64,000 nt of DNA from contig JAVDKK010000002.1 in assembly GCA_030849945.1 (NCBI GenBank), positions 868,001-932,000 of the forward strand, given 5' to 3'. The translations under genes were made by a program, and so were the position numbers. Source of the DNA: Schauerella fraxinea. GTDB taxonomy: Bacteria > Pseudomonadota > Gammaproteobacteria > Burkholderiales > Burkholderiaceae_B. This document shows, one piece after another, positions 7,592-15,823 of this stretch; within the stretch, counting starts at the first letter, position 1, and each line of letters begins with the position of its first letter. The notes below the pieces were generated by a model. The model had not been told where the DNA came from and did no database searches. It was given only the letters and a program-made list of their open reading frames with translations.

Positions 7592-8353
7592 TCAAGTCGA
7601 CCCGATCAGGTACGCCCCAAGCAGCAACAGACTGCCGAGAAACACGCAGCGAAACACCTGCGGTGACATTGTCTTGCGTAGCCCTTGCCCCAAGGCCATC
7701 CCCACCATCGCCGGCACCAGCATCCAGAATGAAGTGCCCGCCGTCGCCGCGTCGTAGCTCGCATTCACCAGCAGGCCTGCGGCCAGCGCCAGCGTGGACA
7801 CGGTAAACGACACGCCCATGGCCTGGATCAAAGCCTCGCGCGGCAATCCCAGCGATTGCAGGTACGGCACGGCAGGCACCGCGAACACACCGGTCGCCGC
7901 CGTCACCACGCCGGTCGCTACCCCCACAAGCGGGCCCCATATCCTTTCGGCGCGCGCGGATACCCGCAACGATGCGCCGGAAAGCCCCCACAGCGCGTAA
8001 GCCACCAGCGCCACGCCCAGCGACACCGTCGCCCACGCACCCGCCGGTGCGCCCAGCATCCACGCCCCGCCAAGCGTCCCCACGCAGATGCCGACCTGCA
8101 TGCCGCCAATCCGACGCATCACTGCAGGCAGCGTGGCCATTGGGCACATCTGCCACAAATTGGTGGCCAACGACGGCACGATAAGGAGCGCCGCCGCCTG
8201 CGCGGGCGACATCAGCAACGCGAGCAAGGCCATCGCAACCGTAGGCAGCCCCAAACCCACCACGCCTTTGACCAGCCCGGCGGCCAGGAAAATGCCCACG
8301 ATCGCCGTCGCGACGGGCCAGGATAGGGTTGGGAATAAGTCGCCAAGAGGCAT
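7592..8353 (-). CDS. TauE/SafE family sulfite exporter-like permease
   Basis: A 253-residue membrane protein with about eight transmembrane helices and two internal repeats, each opening with a glycine-rich segment (GLVKGVVGLGLPTVAMALL and GVVTAATGVFAVPAVPYLQ). This is the TauE/SafE pattern; members export sulfite, sulfoacetate or similar organic anions. The start at 8353 gives the usual short N-terminus; open frame continues upstream across the divergent regulator but is not coding. The divergent LysR regulator probably controls it. Confidence 0.87.
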   Translation of the reverse strand: MPLGDLFPTLSWPVATAIVGIFLAAGLVKGVVGLGLPTVAMALLALLMSPAQAAALLIVPSLATNLWQMCPMATLPAVMRRIGGMQVGICVGTLGGAWMLGAPAGAWATVSLGVALVAYALWGLSGASLRVSARAERIWGPLVGVATGVVTAATGVFAVPAVPYLQSLGLPREALIQAMGVSFTVSTLALAAGLLVNASYDAATAGTSFWMLVPAMVGMALGQGLRKTMSPQVFRCVFLGSLLLLGAYLIGST

Positions 8354-8488
8354 GATTTCACTCGTTTCTCTGATCGTGGGCGGATGCCGTTCGTCCATTG
8401 TGTACGCGATATGCAATCGGCCGGTAACGGGATTTTCTTGACGCAGCCTCAGGCGTAGCCTAATGCTGACCATGCTAGGATTTTCACC

Positions 8489-9382
8489 ATGCGTTTCGAC
8501 CTGACCGACCTGCGGCTGTTTCTGCACATCCACGATACCGGCACCATCACGGCGGGCGCCCAGCGCGCCCATATGACCGCCGCGTCGGCCAGTGAACGCA
8601 TCCGCGGCATGGAGCACATGCTGGGCGTGCCGTTGCTCACCCGCGGGCGCCGCGGCACAACTGCGACCGATGCCGGCCGCACGCTGGTGCATCACGCCCG
8701 CGCCGTGCTGGGGCAGATGGATCGGTTGCATAGCGAATTGGGCCAATACGGACGCGGGATGGCCGGTCACGTGCGCCTGCTGTGCAATACCGTGGCGTTG
8801 AGCGAGTACCTGCCCGATGCGCTCGCGCCTTTTCTGCTCGCCCATCCCCGCGTGTCGATCGATCTGGAAGAGCGTGTCAGCCAAGACATTGTCCATGCCG
8901 TGCGCACCGGCCACTGCGATCTCGGCGTGGTGTCGGACGCCAGCGATCTGGAAGGCTTGCAGACGGCGCTGTTTCGCGACGATCCCCTGGCCGTGATCGT
9001 GCCGCGCGGCCATGCTTTGGCGCAGCGCCAGACCGTATGCCTGGCCGATCTCGTCGGGCATGACATCGTCGGCTTGGTGGAAGACAGCGCGCTGCAAACG
9101 CATATCGACATGCACGCGCGCCGCCTGGGCGCGCACCTGCACTATCGCGTTCGCCTGAGCACCTTCGATGGCATCTGCCGCATGGTCGGCCATGGCATCG
9201 GCATCGCCGTGGTGCCCCATGCGGCCGCCCGACGGGCGGTTCGCGCGCGCACCGTTGCACGATTACGCCTCACCGATCCCTGGGCGCGCCGCCGTCTGAT
9301 GTTGTGCCTGCGGGATTTGCCCACGCTGCCACCCTACGCGCGCGCCGTGCTCGAACACTTGCGCCAAACACCGCTGGCCTGA
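8489..9382 (+). CDS. LysR family transcriptional regulator
   Basis: A 297-residue LysR regulator. The helix-turn-helix is at residues 3-60 (DLRLFLHIHDTGTITAGAQ, then ASASERIRGMEHMLGVPLL), followed by a periplasmic-binding-like effector domain (GHVRLLCNTVALSEYLPDAL, then HCDLGVVSD). It is divergent from the TauE/SafE exporter with 135 bases between the starts, so regulation of that exporter is likely. The co-inducer is unknown. Confidence 0.92.
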   Translation: MRFDLTDLRLFLHIHDTGTITAGAQRAHMTAASASERIRGMEHMLGVPLLTRGRRGTTATDAGRTLVHHARAVLGQMDRLHSELGQYGRGMAGHVRLLCNTVALSEYLPDALAPFLLAHPRVSIDLEERVSQDIVHAVRTGHCDLGVVSDASDLEGLQTALFRDDPLAVIVPRGHALAQRQTVCLADLVGHDIVGLVEDSALQTHIDMHARRLGAHLHYRVRLSTFDGICRMVGHGIGIAVVPHAAARRAVRARTVARLRLTDPWARRRLMLCLRDLPTLPPYARAVLEHLRQTPLA

Positions 9383-9485
9383 TGCTCGCAAACCCTTGCA
9401 CAATCCTCCCACACCAGGCACGCATGGGGGTCGCAGCGTTTACAGGACCGCACGGCACGCCTAGACTGCACCGAGGAGGCCGTTC

Positions 9486-10385
9486 ATGCAATCGCTACAA
9501 ACGCTTCAAACCCTGATCAAACAATTCTGCTCTACCCCCATCCATGTGACAGAGATTCCGCGGGTGTGGCTGGTGCGTTCGGATACCACGACCGAGCCGA
9601 TGCATGTGGTCTACGAGCCGGTACTTTGCATCGTGGCGCAAGGGCGCAAGCAGGCGTTTCTCAACCGTCAGGTCATCAACTACGACACCTCGAACTACCT
9701 CGTCGTTTCGGTCGATCTGCCTGTCACCGGCGTGGTATCCGAGGCCAGCCTGGATAAGCCTTATCTCGCCTTTGCCCTCACGCTGGATCGCACTCTATTG
9801 GCGGACATGTTGCTCGATATGCCGCCGGTGCCGGACGTGGGCGAACAGCACCGGGGCTACGGCGTCAGTCCGATCAGCGACGATCTTCTCGACCCCGTCG
9901 TGCGGCTATTGCGCCTGCTCGAGCGCCCCGCCGATATCCCCATGCTTGCGCCGCTGATCGAGCGCGAAATTCTGTATCGCCTGCTCTCCGGTCCACAGAG
10001 CGCCATGCTGCGGCAAATCGCCTTGTCCGGCTCACACCTGTCGCAGATCGGTCGCGCGATCGATTGGATCAAACGGCACTATGCCGAAGCGTTCAGCGTT
10101 GAGCACCTGGCGCGGCTGTCGAATATGAGCGAGTCGGCATTTCATCGCCATTTCAAATCAGTGACGGAGATGAGTCCGCTGCAGTACCAGAAGCGTATCC
10201 GCCTGCAGGAAGCGCGCAAGCGGTTGCTGATCGATGAGGCGGACGCCGCCAGCGTGGGTTTTGCGGTGGGCTACGGCAGCCCGTCGCAGTTCAGCCGCGA
10301 ATACACACGGCTCTTCGGCGCGCCGCCCGCGCGCGATGCGGTGCGCTTGAGACGTTCGACGGCGGATCTGGTTCAGGTCGCTTGA
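9486..10385 (+). CDS. AraC family transcriptional regulator
   Basis: A 299-residue activator with an N-terminal AraC_N-type sensory domain (about 20-180; YEPVLCIVAQGRKQAFL, then YLVVSVDLPVTGVV) and the two C-terminal helix-turn-helix motifs (about 195-290; FSVEHLARLSNMSESAFHRH, then AASVGFAVGYGSPSQFSREY). A strong GAGGAGG site five bases before the ATG supports the start. This AraC_N subclass often governs oxidoreductase genes; the target here may be the thioesterase downstream, but that is only proximity. Confidence 0.92.
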   Translation: MQSLQTLQTLIKQFCSTPIHVTEIPRVWLVRSDTTTEPMHVVYEPVLCIVAQGRKQAFLNRQVINYDTSNYLVVSVDLPVTGVVSEASLDKPYLAFALTLDRTLLADMLLDMPPVPDVGEQHRGYGVSPISDDLLDPVVRLLRLLERPADIPMLAPLIEREILYRLLSGPQSAMLRQIALSGSHLSQIGRAIDWIKRHYAEAFSVEHLARLSNMSESAFHRHFKSVTEMSPLQYQKRIRLQEARKRLLIDEADAASVGFAVGYGSPSQFSREYTRLFGAPPARDAVRLRRSTADLVQVA

Positions 10386-10455
10386 TCCGTCATGTCCGGA
10401 TGGACGGCAGCGGTGGTCTCATGGAAAATGCATCAAACCATTTTGCCGAGCCCTG

Positions 10456-10962
10456 ATGACTTCTACGCCGATAGCCCTGGATGCGACCCCACTGCCCACC
10501 ATCGATCTGAATGTCGAATCCGACTGGATTGATTTATACGGCCATATGAACGCGGCCAAGTATGTGTATGTGTTCGATCATTACGGCTATCGGCTCTTCG
10601 ATCATTTCGGCATCGGCGAGGCCTACACGCACGACACGGGCGCCGGCGTTTATACGCTCGAGATACACACCACGTACCGCCAGGAGCTACTTGCCGGCGA
10701 GGCGCTATCGTTGCGGCTGCGGCTGCTCGACGCCGATGACAAACGCCTGATCGTGCTGATGGAGCTTTTCCGCCGCCGCGATGGGTTTCTCGCGGCCACG
10801 ATGGAGCAACTCAGCATTCATGTGGATCTCAACACGCGCAAGGTCAAGGCGTTTCCCGACGATGTACGGGACGCCCTCGCCGCCGCTGTCGGCGCACATC
10901 GGCCCGTGCCGCTGCCCGACGGTTTTGCGCCTCGCCTGACGATGACACGCCCCGCGCGCTGA
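10456..10962 (+). CDS. acyl-CoA thioesterase, hotdog fold
   Basis: A 168-residue hotdog-fold protein of the 4-hydroxybenzoyl-CoA thioesterase/YbgC type. The signature WIDLYGHMNAAKYVYVFD (about residues 25-42) contains the catalytic Asp, and TYRQELLAGEALSLRLRL forms the long central helix and sheet edge. It would hydrolyse an acyl-CoA to the free acid plus CoA in the cytoplasm. It lies between an AraC regulator and a LysR regulator without a pathway partner. Its last codons lie inside a 36-base duplication. Confidence 0.82.
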   Translation: MTSTPIALDATPLPTIDLNVESDWIDLYGHMNAAKYVYVFDHYGYRLFDHFGIGEAYTHDTGAGVYTLEIHTTYRQELLAGEALSLRLRLLDADDKRLIVLMELFRRRDGFLAATMEQLSIHVDLNTRKVKAFPDDVRDALAAAVGAHRPVPLPDGFAPRLTMTRPAR

Positions 10963-11007
10963 AGTTGCCGTCTGACGATGACGCGCCCGGCGCACTGAGA
11001 TTGCATC
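10936..11007. repeat. 36-base tandem duplication spanning a stop codon
   Basis: Units 10936-10971 and 10972-11007 share ctgacgatgac, then c-g-c-cc and the cgc-ctga-ttgc block, with about seven differences. Unit 1 contains the last eight codons and the stop of the thioesterase gene. Unit 2 is an extra copy after the stop, still in frame and with its own stop. Confidence 0.85.
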
Positions 11008-11011
11008 AACG

Positions 11012-11929
11012 TCAACTTTGCGCGAGCGCCTTGATCGATACGCGCAAAAAGCCCATCAGCGTTTCGCTGCTGGGCGACAGACCATCCGACTTGCGCCACA
11101 CGCCACCGATATCCATGGTGGGCACCGCATCGCTCAGATCGCGCCGCATGATGCGCCGGCCTTCAAGTGACCACGGGCGATAGACAAGGTCCGACAGGAT
11201 CGTCACCCCTTGCTGCAACGCGACCAGGCTGCGCACCGCTTCGAGCGAGCCGCTCTGGTAGCGCACGCGCGGTTGCAAGCCATACTCCCCCCAGTACTTG
11301 CCCACCGTTTCGATATGTTCGTCCATGTCGAGCAGCACGTAATCGGCCTGCGCCACGGCCGCAAGACTGACAGTGGAGGCGTGCTGAAGCGCGTGATCGG
11401 GATGCGTCCACAACCGTCGCGGGGAGCGCAGCATGGTGTCGTACTGCAACTTATCGAAGCGCGTGAGATTGGACACGATCGCCAGCGCAAAATCGAACTC
11501 GCCCGCCAGCAACCCTTGCTCGATCCGCGCCCGGTCGCGCTCCACCACATGAATTTTGAGATTGGGAAACCGCTGCGCCACAGCAGCAATCACCGCCGGC
11601 ATCAAATAGGCCGAAATCGTTTCGGTCACCCCCAACCGCACCTCACCTTGCAGATCGTCGGCCACCGCCCGCATGTCGTCCACAGCGCGGTCGACGGCAC
11701 CCATCACGTGCTGCGCGTGCCGCACGAAACGCTCGCCCGCATCGGTGAGATGCAACCCACGGGCGTGCCGCACGAACAGCGGCACCCCCAGAGCCTGCTC
11801 CATGTTGCGCAACGCAATCGTCATCGACGATTGCGACACGTTGCATTGCAGCGCCGCACGCGACACTTGGCCCGTTTGGGTGAGCGCGAGAAAGTATTCG
11901 AATTGCCGCAGCGTGACCGGTGGCGCCAT
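11012..11929 (-). CDS. LysR family transcriptional regulator
   Basis: A 305-residue LysR regulator: helix-turn-helix at residues 6-65 (TLRQFEYFLALTQTGQVSRA, then QSSMTIALRNMEQALGVPLF) and an effector domain from about residue 90 (GEVRLGVTETISAYLMPAVI). It is divergent from the large molybdoenzyme fusion, separated by 107 AT-rich bases that include the palindrome agcaatattgct, so it most likely regulates that gene. Confidence 0.92.
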   Translation of the reverse strand: MAPPVTLRQFEYFLALTQTGQVSRAALQCNVSQSSMTIALRNMEQALGVPLFVRHARGLHLTDAGERFVRHAQHVMGAVDRAVDDMRAVADDLQGEVRLGVTETISAYLMPAVIAAVAQRFPNLKIHVVERDRARIEQGLLAGEFDFALAIVSNLTRFDKLQYDTMLRSPRRLWTHPDHALQHASTVSLAAVAQADYVLLDMDEHIETVGKYWGEYGLQPRVRYQSGSLEAVRSLVALQQGVTILSDLVYRPWSLEGRRIMRRDLSDAVPTMDIGGVWRKSDGLSPSSETLMGFLRVSIKALAQS

Positions 11930-12036
11930 GATATTGATTTATTAGATATCCAGCATTCAATAATTTATATTAGCAATATTGCTGCACCGCTTCTAGTATC
12001 GGTCGATTAAGCAAGACAACGAACCACGAGAGCGTT
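11930..12036. promoter_or_regulatory. AT-rich divergent promoter region with palindrome
   Basis: The bases between the LysR gene and the fusion oxidoreductase are markedly AT-rich compared with the surroundings. They contain a perfect 12-base palindrome agcaatattgct (11972-11983), a plausible LysR site. Confidence 0.45.
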
Positions 12037-15000
12037 ATGTCTGCAGGGGAAATACGCGGCTATTGCACGCTATGCCGATCGCGCTGCGGCACGATCAATG
12101 TCGTCGACGGCGATGCGCTGATTCGCGTCGTGCCCGACCCCGACCACCCGACCGGGCAGGCCATGTGCATGAAAGGCCGCGCCGCGCCCGAGCTCGTGCA
12201 CAGCCCCCATCGCGTGTTGCATCCCATGCGGCGCACCCGCCCCAAAGGCGATGCGGATCCGGGTTGGGAACGTATTTCCTGGGACACCGCACTCACGGAA
12301 ATCGCCGCCAAGCTCGATACCGTGCGGCGCGAAAATGGCCCTGAAGCCGTGGCCTTCGGCGTTACCACACCCAGTGGCACCCCGCTTTCCGACAGCATCG
12401 ACTGGATCGAGCGATTCGTGCGTGCCTTCGGCAGTCCGAACATCAGCTACGCCACCGAGATCTGCAACTGGCACAAGGATTTTGCGCACGCCTTCACCTT
12501 TGGCTGCGGCATGCCCACCGCCGACTACGCGCACGCCGACCTCATCATCCTGTGGGGGCATAACCCGGCCAACACCTGGCTGGCGCAGGCGCACGCGATC
12601 GGCGTCGGACGTGCGGCAGGCGCGAAGATGCTGGTGATCGATCCCCAACGCACCGCATTGGCCGCCCAGGCCGATACCTGGTTGCCCGTGCGCCCGGGCA
12701 CCGATGCAGCACTCGCGTTAGGGCTGGCGCATCTGCTGATCGACAGCCGACGCTACGACGACGCATTCGTACGCGAATGGACGAACGCGCCTTTATTGGT
12801 GCGCGATGACACCGGGTTGCTGCTGCGTGCCCAAGACTGTTTGGCAACAGCCAACGCGCCCCCCGCGCCGCACGCAATGATAGGCGCCAAGACCAACACC
12901 AACACGCAGCATGGCGATGCCGACAGTACCGCAGGCGAAAATGCCGGCGGCAATACGGCCTTCGTGGCGTGGCACACGGCACGGGCTCGACCGTCCTGTT
13001 ACGACACCCGCCACGACGGCGCATTGCAGGGCACCGCCGATTTTGCGCTCCACGGTGCGTTTGAGGTGCCCTTGACCGACGGCGGCAGCGTCATCTGCCG
13101 ACCTGCTTTCGACCTGCTCGCCACGCAATGCGCAGCGTATCCGCCAGCGCGCGTGGCAGCCCTTACCGGTGTTGCCGAAGCCCAGTTGCATGCCGCGGCG
13201 GCACTCCTCGCCGATAGCCGCAAGATCGCCTATCACGCCTGGACCGGGATCGGGCAACATGCCAACGCCACGCAAAACGAACGGGCCATCGCCGTGCTGT
13301 ATGCGCTTACCGGCAGTTTCGACCGCACCGGCGGCAATCGCGTGTACACCCGCCAGCCCGCGCCGGCGATGAATGGATTGGATCTGATCTCGCCCACCCA
13401 GCGCGCCAAGGCCATAGGATTGGCAGACCGGCCGCTCGGCCCGCCTGCCATGGGCTGGATCACCGCACGCGACATGTACCGGGCGATGCTCGATGGCGTG
13501 CCGTATCCGGTGCGCGCCATGTTTGCGTTCGGCACCAATCCGCTGGCCTCACAAGCCGATACCGCGCAAGCCCAGGCGGCCTTGCAGCAGCTTGAATTCC
13601 ATGTGCATTGCGACCTGTTCATGACGCCATCGGCCAGCTACGCCGACATTTTCCTGCCGGTCAATACGCCTTGGGAGCATGAAGGCCTGCGTCTGGGTTT
13701 CGAGATCAGCGAACGCGCCGAGGCCCAGATCCAACTGCGCACGCGCATGGTCAGCCCGCGTGGCGAATCGCGGTCCGATAACGACATCGTGTTCGATCTG
13801 GCGAAGCGTCTCGGCTTCGGCCATTTGTTTTTCGACGGCGATCTGGATCGTGCCTGGAATCATCAACTCGCGCCGCTGGGCCTTACCGTTGAGGCCCTGC
13901 GCGCCGCGCCGGCAGGCGTCCAACGGCCGTTGACGCATCGCGACCGCAAATACGCCGAAGAAGAAACCATCGGCGGCGTGCGCGGCTTTGCCACCGACAC
14001 GCGTCGCGTCGAGCTGTATTCGGAAAAGCTGCATCGGCATGGCTACTTTGCGCTGCCCACCTATACACCTGCCCCCGATGCACCGAGCGACGATCGATTT
14101 CCATTGCTGCTCACGACCGCCAAAAACGGCTACTACTGCCACAGCCAACATCGTGCGCTGGCCTCGCTGCGCCGCCGTGCCCCGCTGCCGCAAGCCGGCA
14201 TCAGCCCGGCGCTGGCCGCACGCCGGTCGATCGCCGCCGGCGACTGGTTGCGGATACGCTCGCGGCACGGCGAAGCCCGCTTCGTCGCCCGCGTGGACCC
14301 CGATCTGGGTGACGACATCGTGGTAGGCGAGTTCGGTTGGTGGCAAGCGTGTCCGGAACTCGGCCGGCCAAGCTTTCCCATTCGTGGCGCGGGCAGCAGC
14401 AACTACAACAGCCTGATCAGCGCCGAACATGCCGATCCGGTGAGCGGTTCGGTACCCATGCGCGCCTTTGCCTGCGAGATCGCGCGCGATCCGGTGAGCG
14501 ATCCCGCGAAGCGGCCGTGGGCGGGCCTGCGCGCGGCACACATTACCGACGTGCGCGACGTGGCCGACGGCGTCGTGCACATCGCGCTTGCCGCCGCCGA
14601 TGGCGGCCTGTTGCCCGACTTCGAACCGGGTCAGCACATCACATTGCGCGTGTCCAATCACGGTGCCGCGCCGCTCACCCGTGCTTACTCGCTGACCGGG
14701 GCGGCCACGCGCATCGACCGCCGTCATTACACGATCGCGGTACGACGCCAAGGCGGCAAGAACGCGGACGGCACCCCGTTTCACGGCCTGATGTCGACCC
14801 ATCTGCATACGCGCCTCAAGGTGGGCGACGCTGTCGAGATCGGTGCGCCGAGCGGGCAATTCGTGCTCCCCCTGGCCTCGCCGCAACCTGTCGTGCTGAT
14901 CGCCGGCGGCATCGGCATCACGCCTTTTCTGTGCTATCTCGAATCGCTGCTCGATGAGCCGGCGATGCCCGAGGTGCATCTGCATTACGCCAATCGCCAT

Positions 15001-15624
15001 GAAGCCACCCATGCGTTTCGCGAGCGCTTGGGGGAACTGCGCCGCCAATTGCCCCGCTTGACGGTCATCGACTACTACAGCGCGCCACGCCCGGAAGACC
15101 GAATCTCAGTCGCGAACCAGACCTCAAACGAAGACCTAACCTCAAGCGAAGACCTGCGCTCGACCGAAGCGCCAGGCAATCAAGCGCTCGACGCCGCAGT
15201 CGTCAGCGATGCGCTGATCGCGGCGCGCGCGCGGGTGTACCTGTGCGGCCCCGATGCCATGATGAAAAATGTGTCGCGCGGTCTGATCGCGCGTGGCATG
15301 CCGGCGTTCGACATTTTCAGCGAAGTGTTCCGCTCGCCGCCCGTCTTCGATGCCACGTCGGACCAGCACTTTCCGGTCACGTTTGCGCGCACGCAGGCGG
15401 GGGCCAAGCAATGGTCGCCTGCCGCCGGCACCCTGCTTACCTTCAGCGAAAGCCTGGGCCTGAATCTGCCCAGCGGCTGCCGCGTGGGGCAGTGCGAAAG
15501 TTGCGCCGTCAACATCATCTCCGGTCAGGTGCGCCATCTGCATGGTGGCGAGCCCGAAGATCCCGGCGTATGCCTGACCTGTCAGGCCATACCCGTCAGT
15601 GCGTTGGTACTCGATGCCGGATAA
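12037..15624 (+). CDS. molybdopterin oxidoreductase fused to FAD/NAD reductase and 2Fe-2S ferredoxin
   Basis: A 1195-residue, three-part redox enzyme. (1) Residues 1-60 bind 4Fe-4S (C10, C13, C17, C44). (2) A bis-MGD domain of the formate dehydrogenase/assimilatory nitrate reductase superfamily follows to about 720; Cys143 in ATEICNW is the likely molybdenum ligand. (3) From about 835 comes an FAD-binding domain (FEPGQHITLRV, R882-A-Y-S), an NAD-binding domain (GGIGITPF at 957-964, then CGPDAMM), and a plant-type 2Fe-2S domain (C1148, C1153, C1156, C1182). Electrons could pass between NAD(P)H, FAD, 2Fe-2S, 4Fe-4S and molybdenum within one chain. No signal peptide, so cytoplasmic. The substrate is not evident. 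Repeat-like inserts occur at about 285-305 and 1025-1048. Confidence 0.85.
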   Translation: MSAGEIRGYCTLCRSRCGTINVVDGDALIRVVPDPDHPTGQAMCMKGRAAPELVHSPHRVLHPMRRTRPKGDADPGWERISWDTALTEIAAKLDTVRRENGPEAVAFGVTTPSGTPLSDSIDWIERFVRAFGSPNISYATEICNWHKDFAHAFTFGCGMPTADYAHADLIILWGHNPANTWLAQAHAIGVGRAAGAKMLVIDPQRTALAAQADTWLPVRPGTDAALALGLAHLLIDSRRYDDAFVREWTNAPLLVRDDTGLLLRAQDCLATANAPPAPHAMIGAKTNTNTQHGDADSTAGENAGGNTAFVAWHTARARPSCYDTRHDGALQGTADFALHGAFEVPLTDGGSVICRPAFDLLATQCAAYPPARVAALTGVAEAQLHAAAALLADSRKIAYHAWTGIGQHANATQNERAIAVLYALTGSFDRTGGNRVYTRQPAPAMNGLDLISPTQRAKAIGLADRPLGPPAMGWITARDMYRAMLDGVPYPVRAMFAFGTNPLASQADTAQAQAALQQLEFHVHCDLFMTPSASYADIFLPVNTPWEHEGLRLGFEISERAEAQIQLRTRMVSPRGESRSDNDIVFDLAKRLGFGHLFFDGDLDRAWNHQLAPLGLTVEALRAAPAGVQRPLTHRDRKYAEEETIGGVRGFATDTRRVELYSEKLHRHGYFALPTYTPAPDAPSDDRFPLLLTTAKNGYYCHSQHRALASLRRRAPLPQAGISPALAARRSIAAGDWLRIRSRHGEARFVARVDPDLGDDIVVGEFGWWQACPELGRPSFPIRGAGSSNYNSLISAEHADPVSGSVPMRAFACEIARDPVSDPAKRPWAGLRAAHITDVRDVADGVVHIALAAADGGLLPDFEPGQHITLRVSNHGAAPLTRAYSLTGAATRIDRRHYTIAVRRQGGKNADGTPFHGLMSTHLHTRLKVGDAVEIGAPSGQFVLPLASPQPVVLIAGGIGITPFLCYLESLLDEPAMPEVHLHYANRHEATHAFRERLGELRRQLPRLTVIDYYSAPRPEDRISVANQTSNEDLTSSEDLRSTEAPGNQALDAAVVSDALIAARARVYLCGPDAMMKNVSRGLIARGMPAFDIFSEVFRSPPVFDATSDQHFPVTFARTQAGAKQWSPAAGTLLTFSESLGLNLPSGCRVGQCESCAVNIISGQVRHLHGGEPEDPGVCLTCQAIPVSALVLDAG

Positions 15625-15695
15625 CCGACCGTATCTGGCCGACAGCGCCCGGCCTATGCGCGCGCTCGAGGATGCGCCTGCCGCCGTGAAGTGGA

Positions 15696-15761
15696 TTGCC
15701 GTTGCCTTTGCCTTTGCCTTTGCCTTTGCCTTTGCCGTTGCCTTTGCTTTGCCTTTGCCTT
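15696..15761. repeat. hexanucleotide array (ttgcct)n
   Basis: About eleven units of ttgcct with two ttgccg variants and one unit shortened by a base lie between the fusion oxidoreductase and the fatty acid transporter. The array is about 60 bases upstream of the next start codon. Confidence 0.92.
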
Positions 15762-15823
15762 AATCGCCACGTTGCCAAACTCGTAGAGACGAGCGGCTTC
15801 ACACCACTTGTTCAGGGGAAATC

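Noticed and set aside
7592..9220. A 542-codon reverse open frame spanning the LysR gene and the TauE/SafE gene
   Set aside because: Only the part from 8353 has family similarity; the rest is antisense to a clear LysR gene and lacks any domain.
13549..15048. A 499-codon reverse open frame inside the molybdoenzyme fusion
   Set aside because: High-GC antisense shadow: compositionally odd, rich in Arg/Gly/His, with no recognisable motif, and the opposite strand has a complete multi-domain enzyme.
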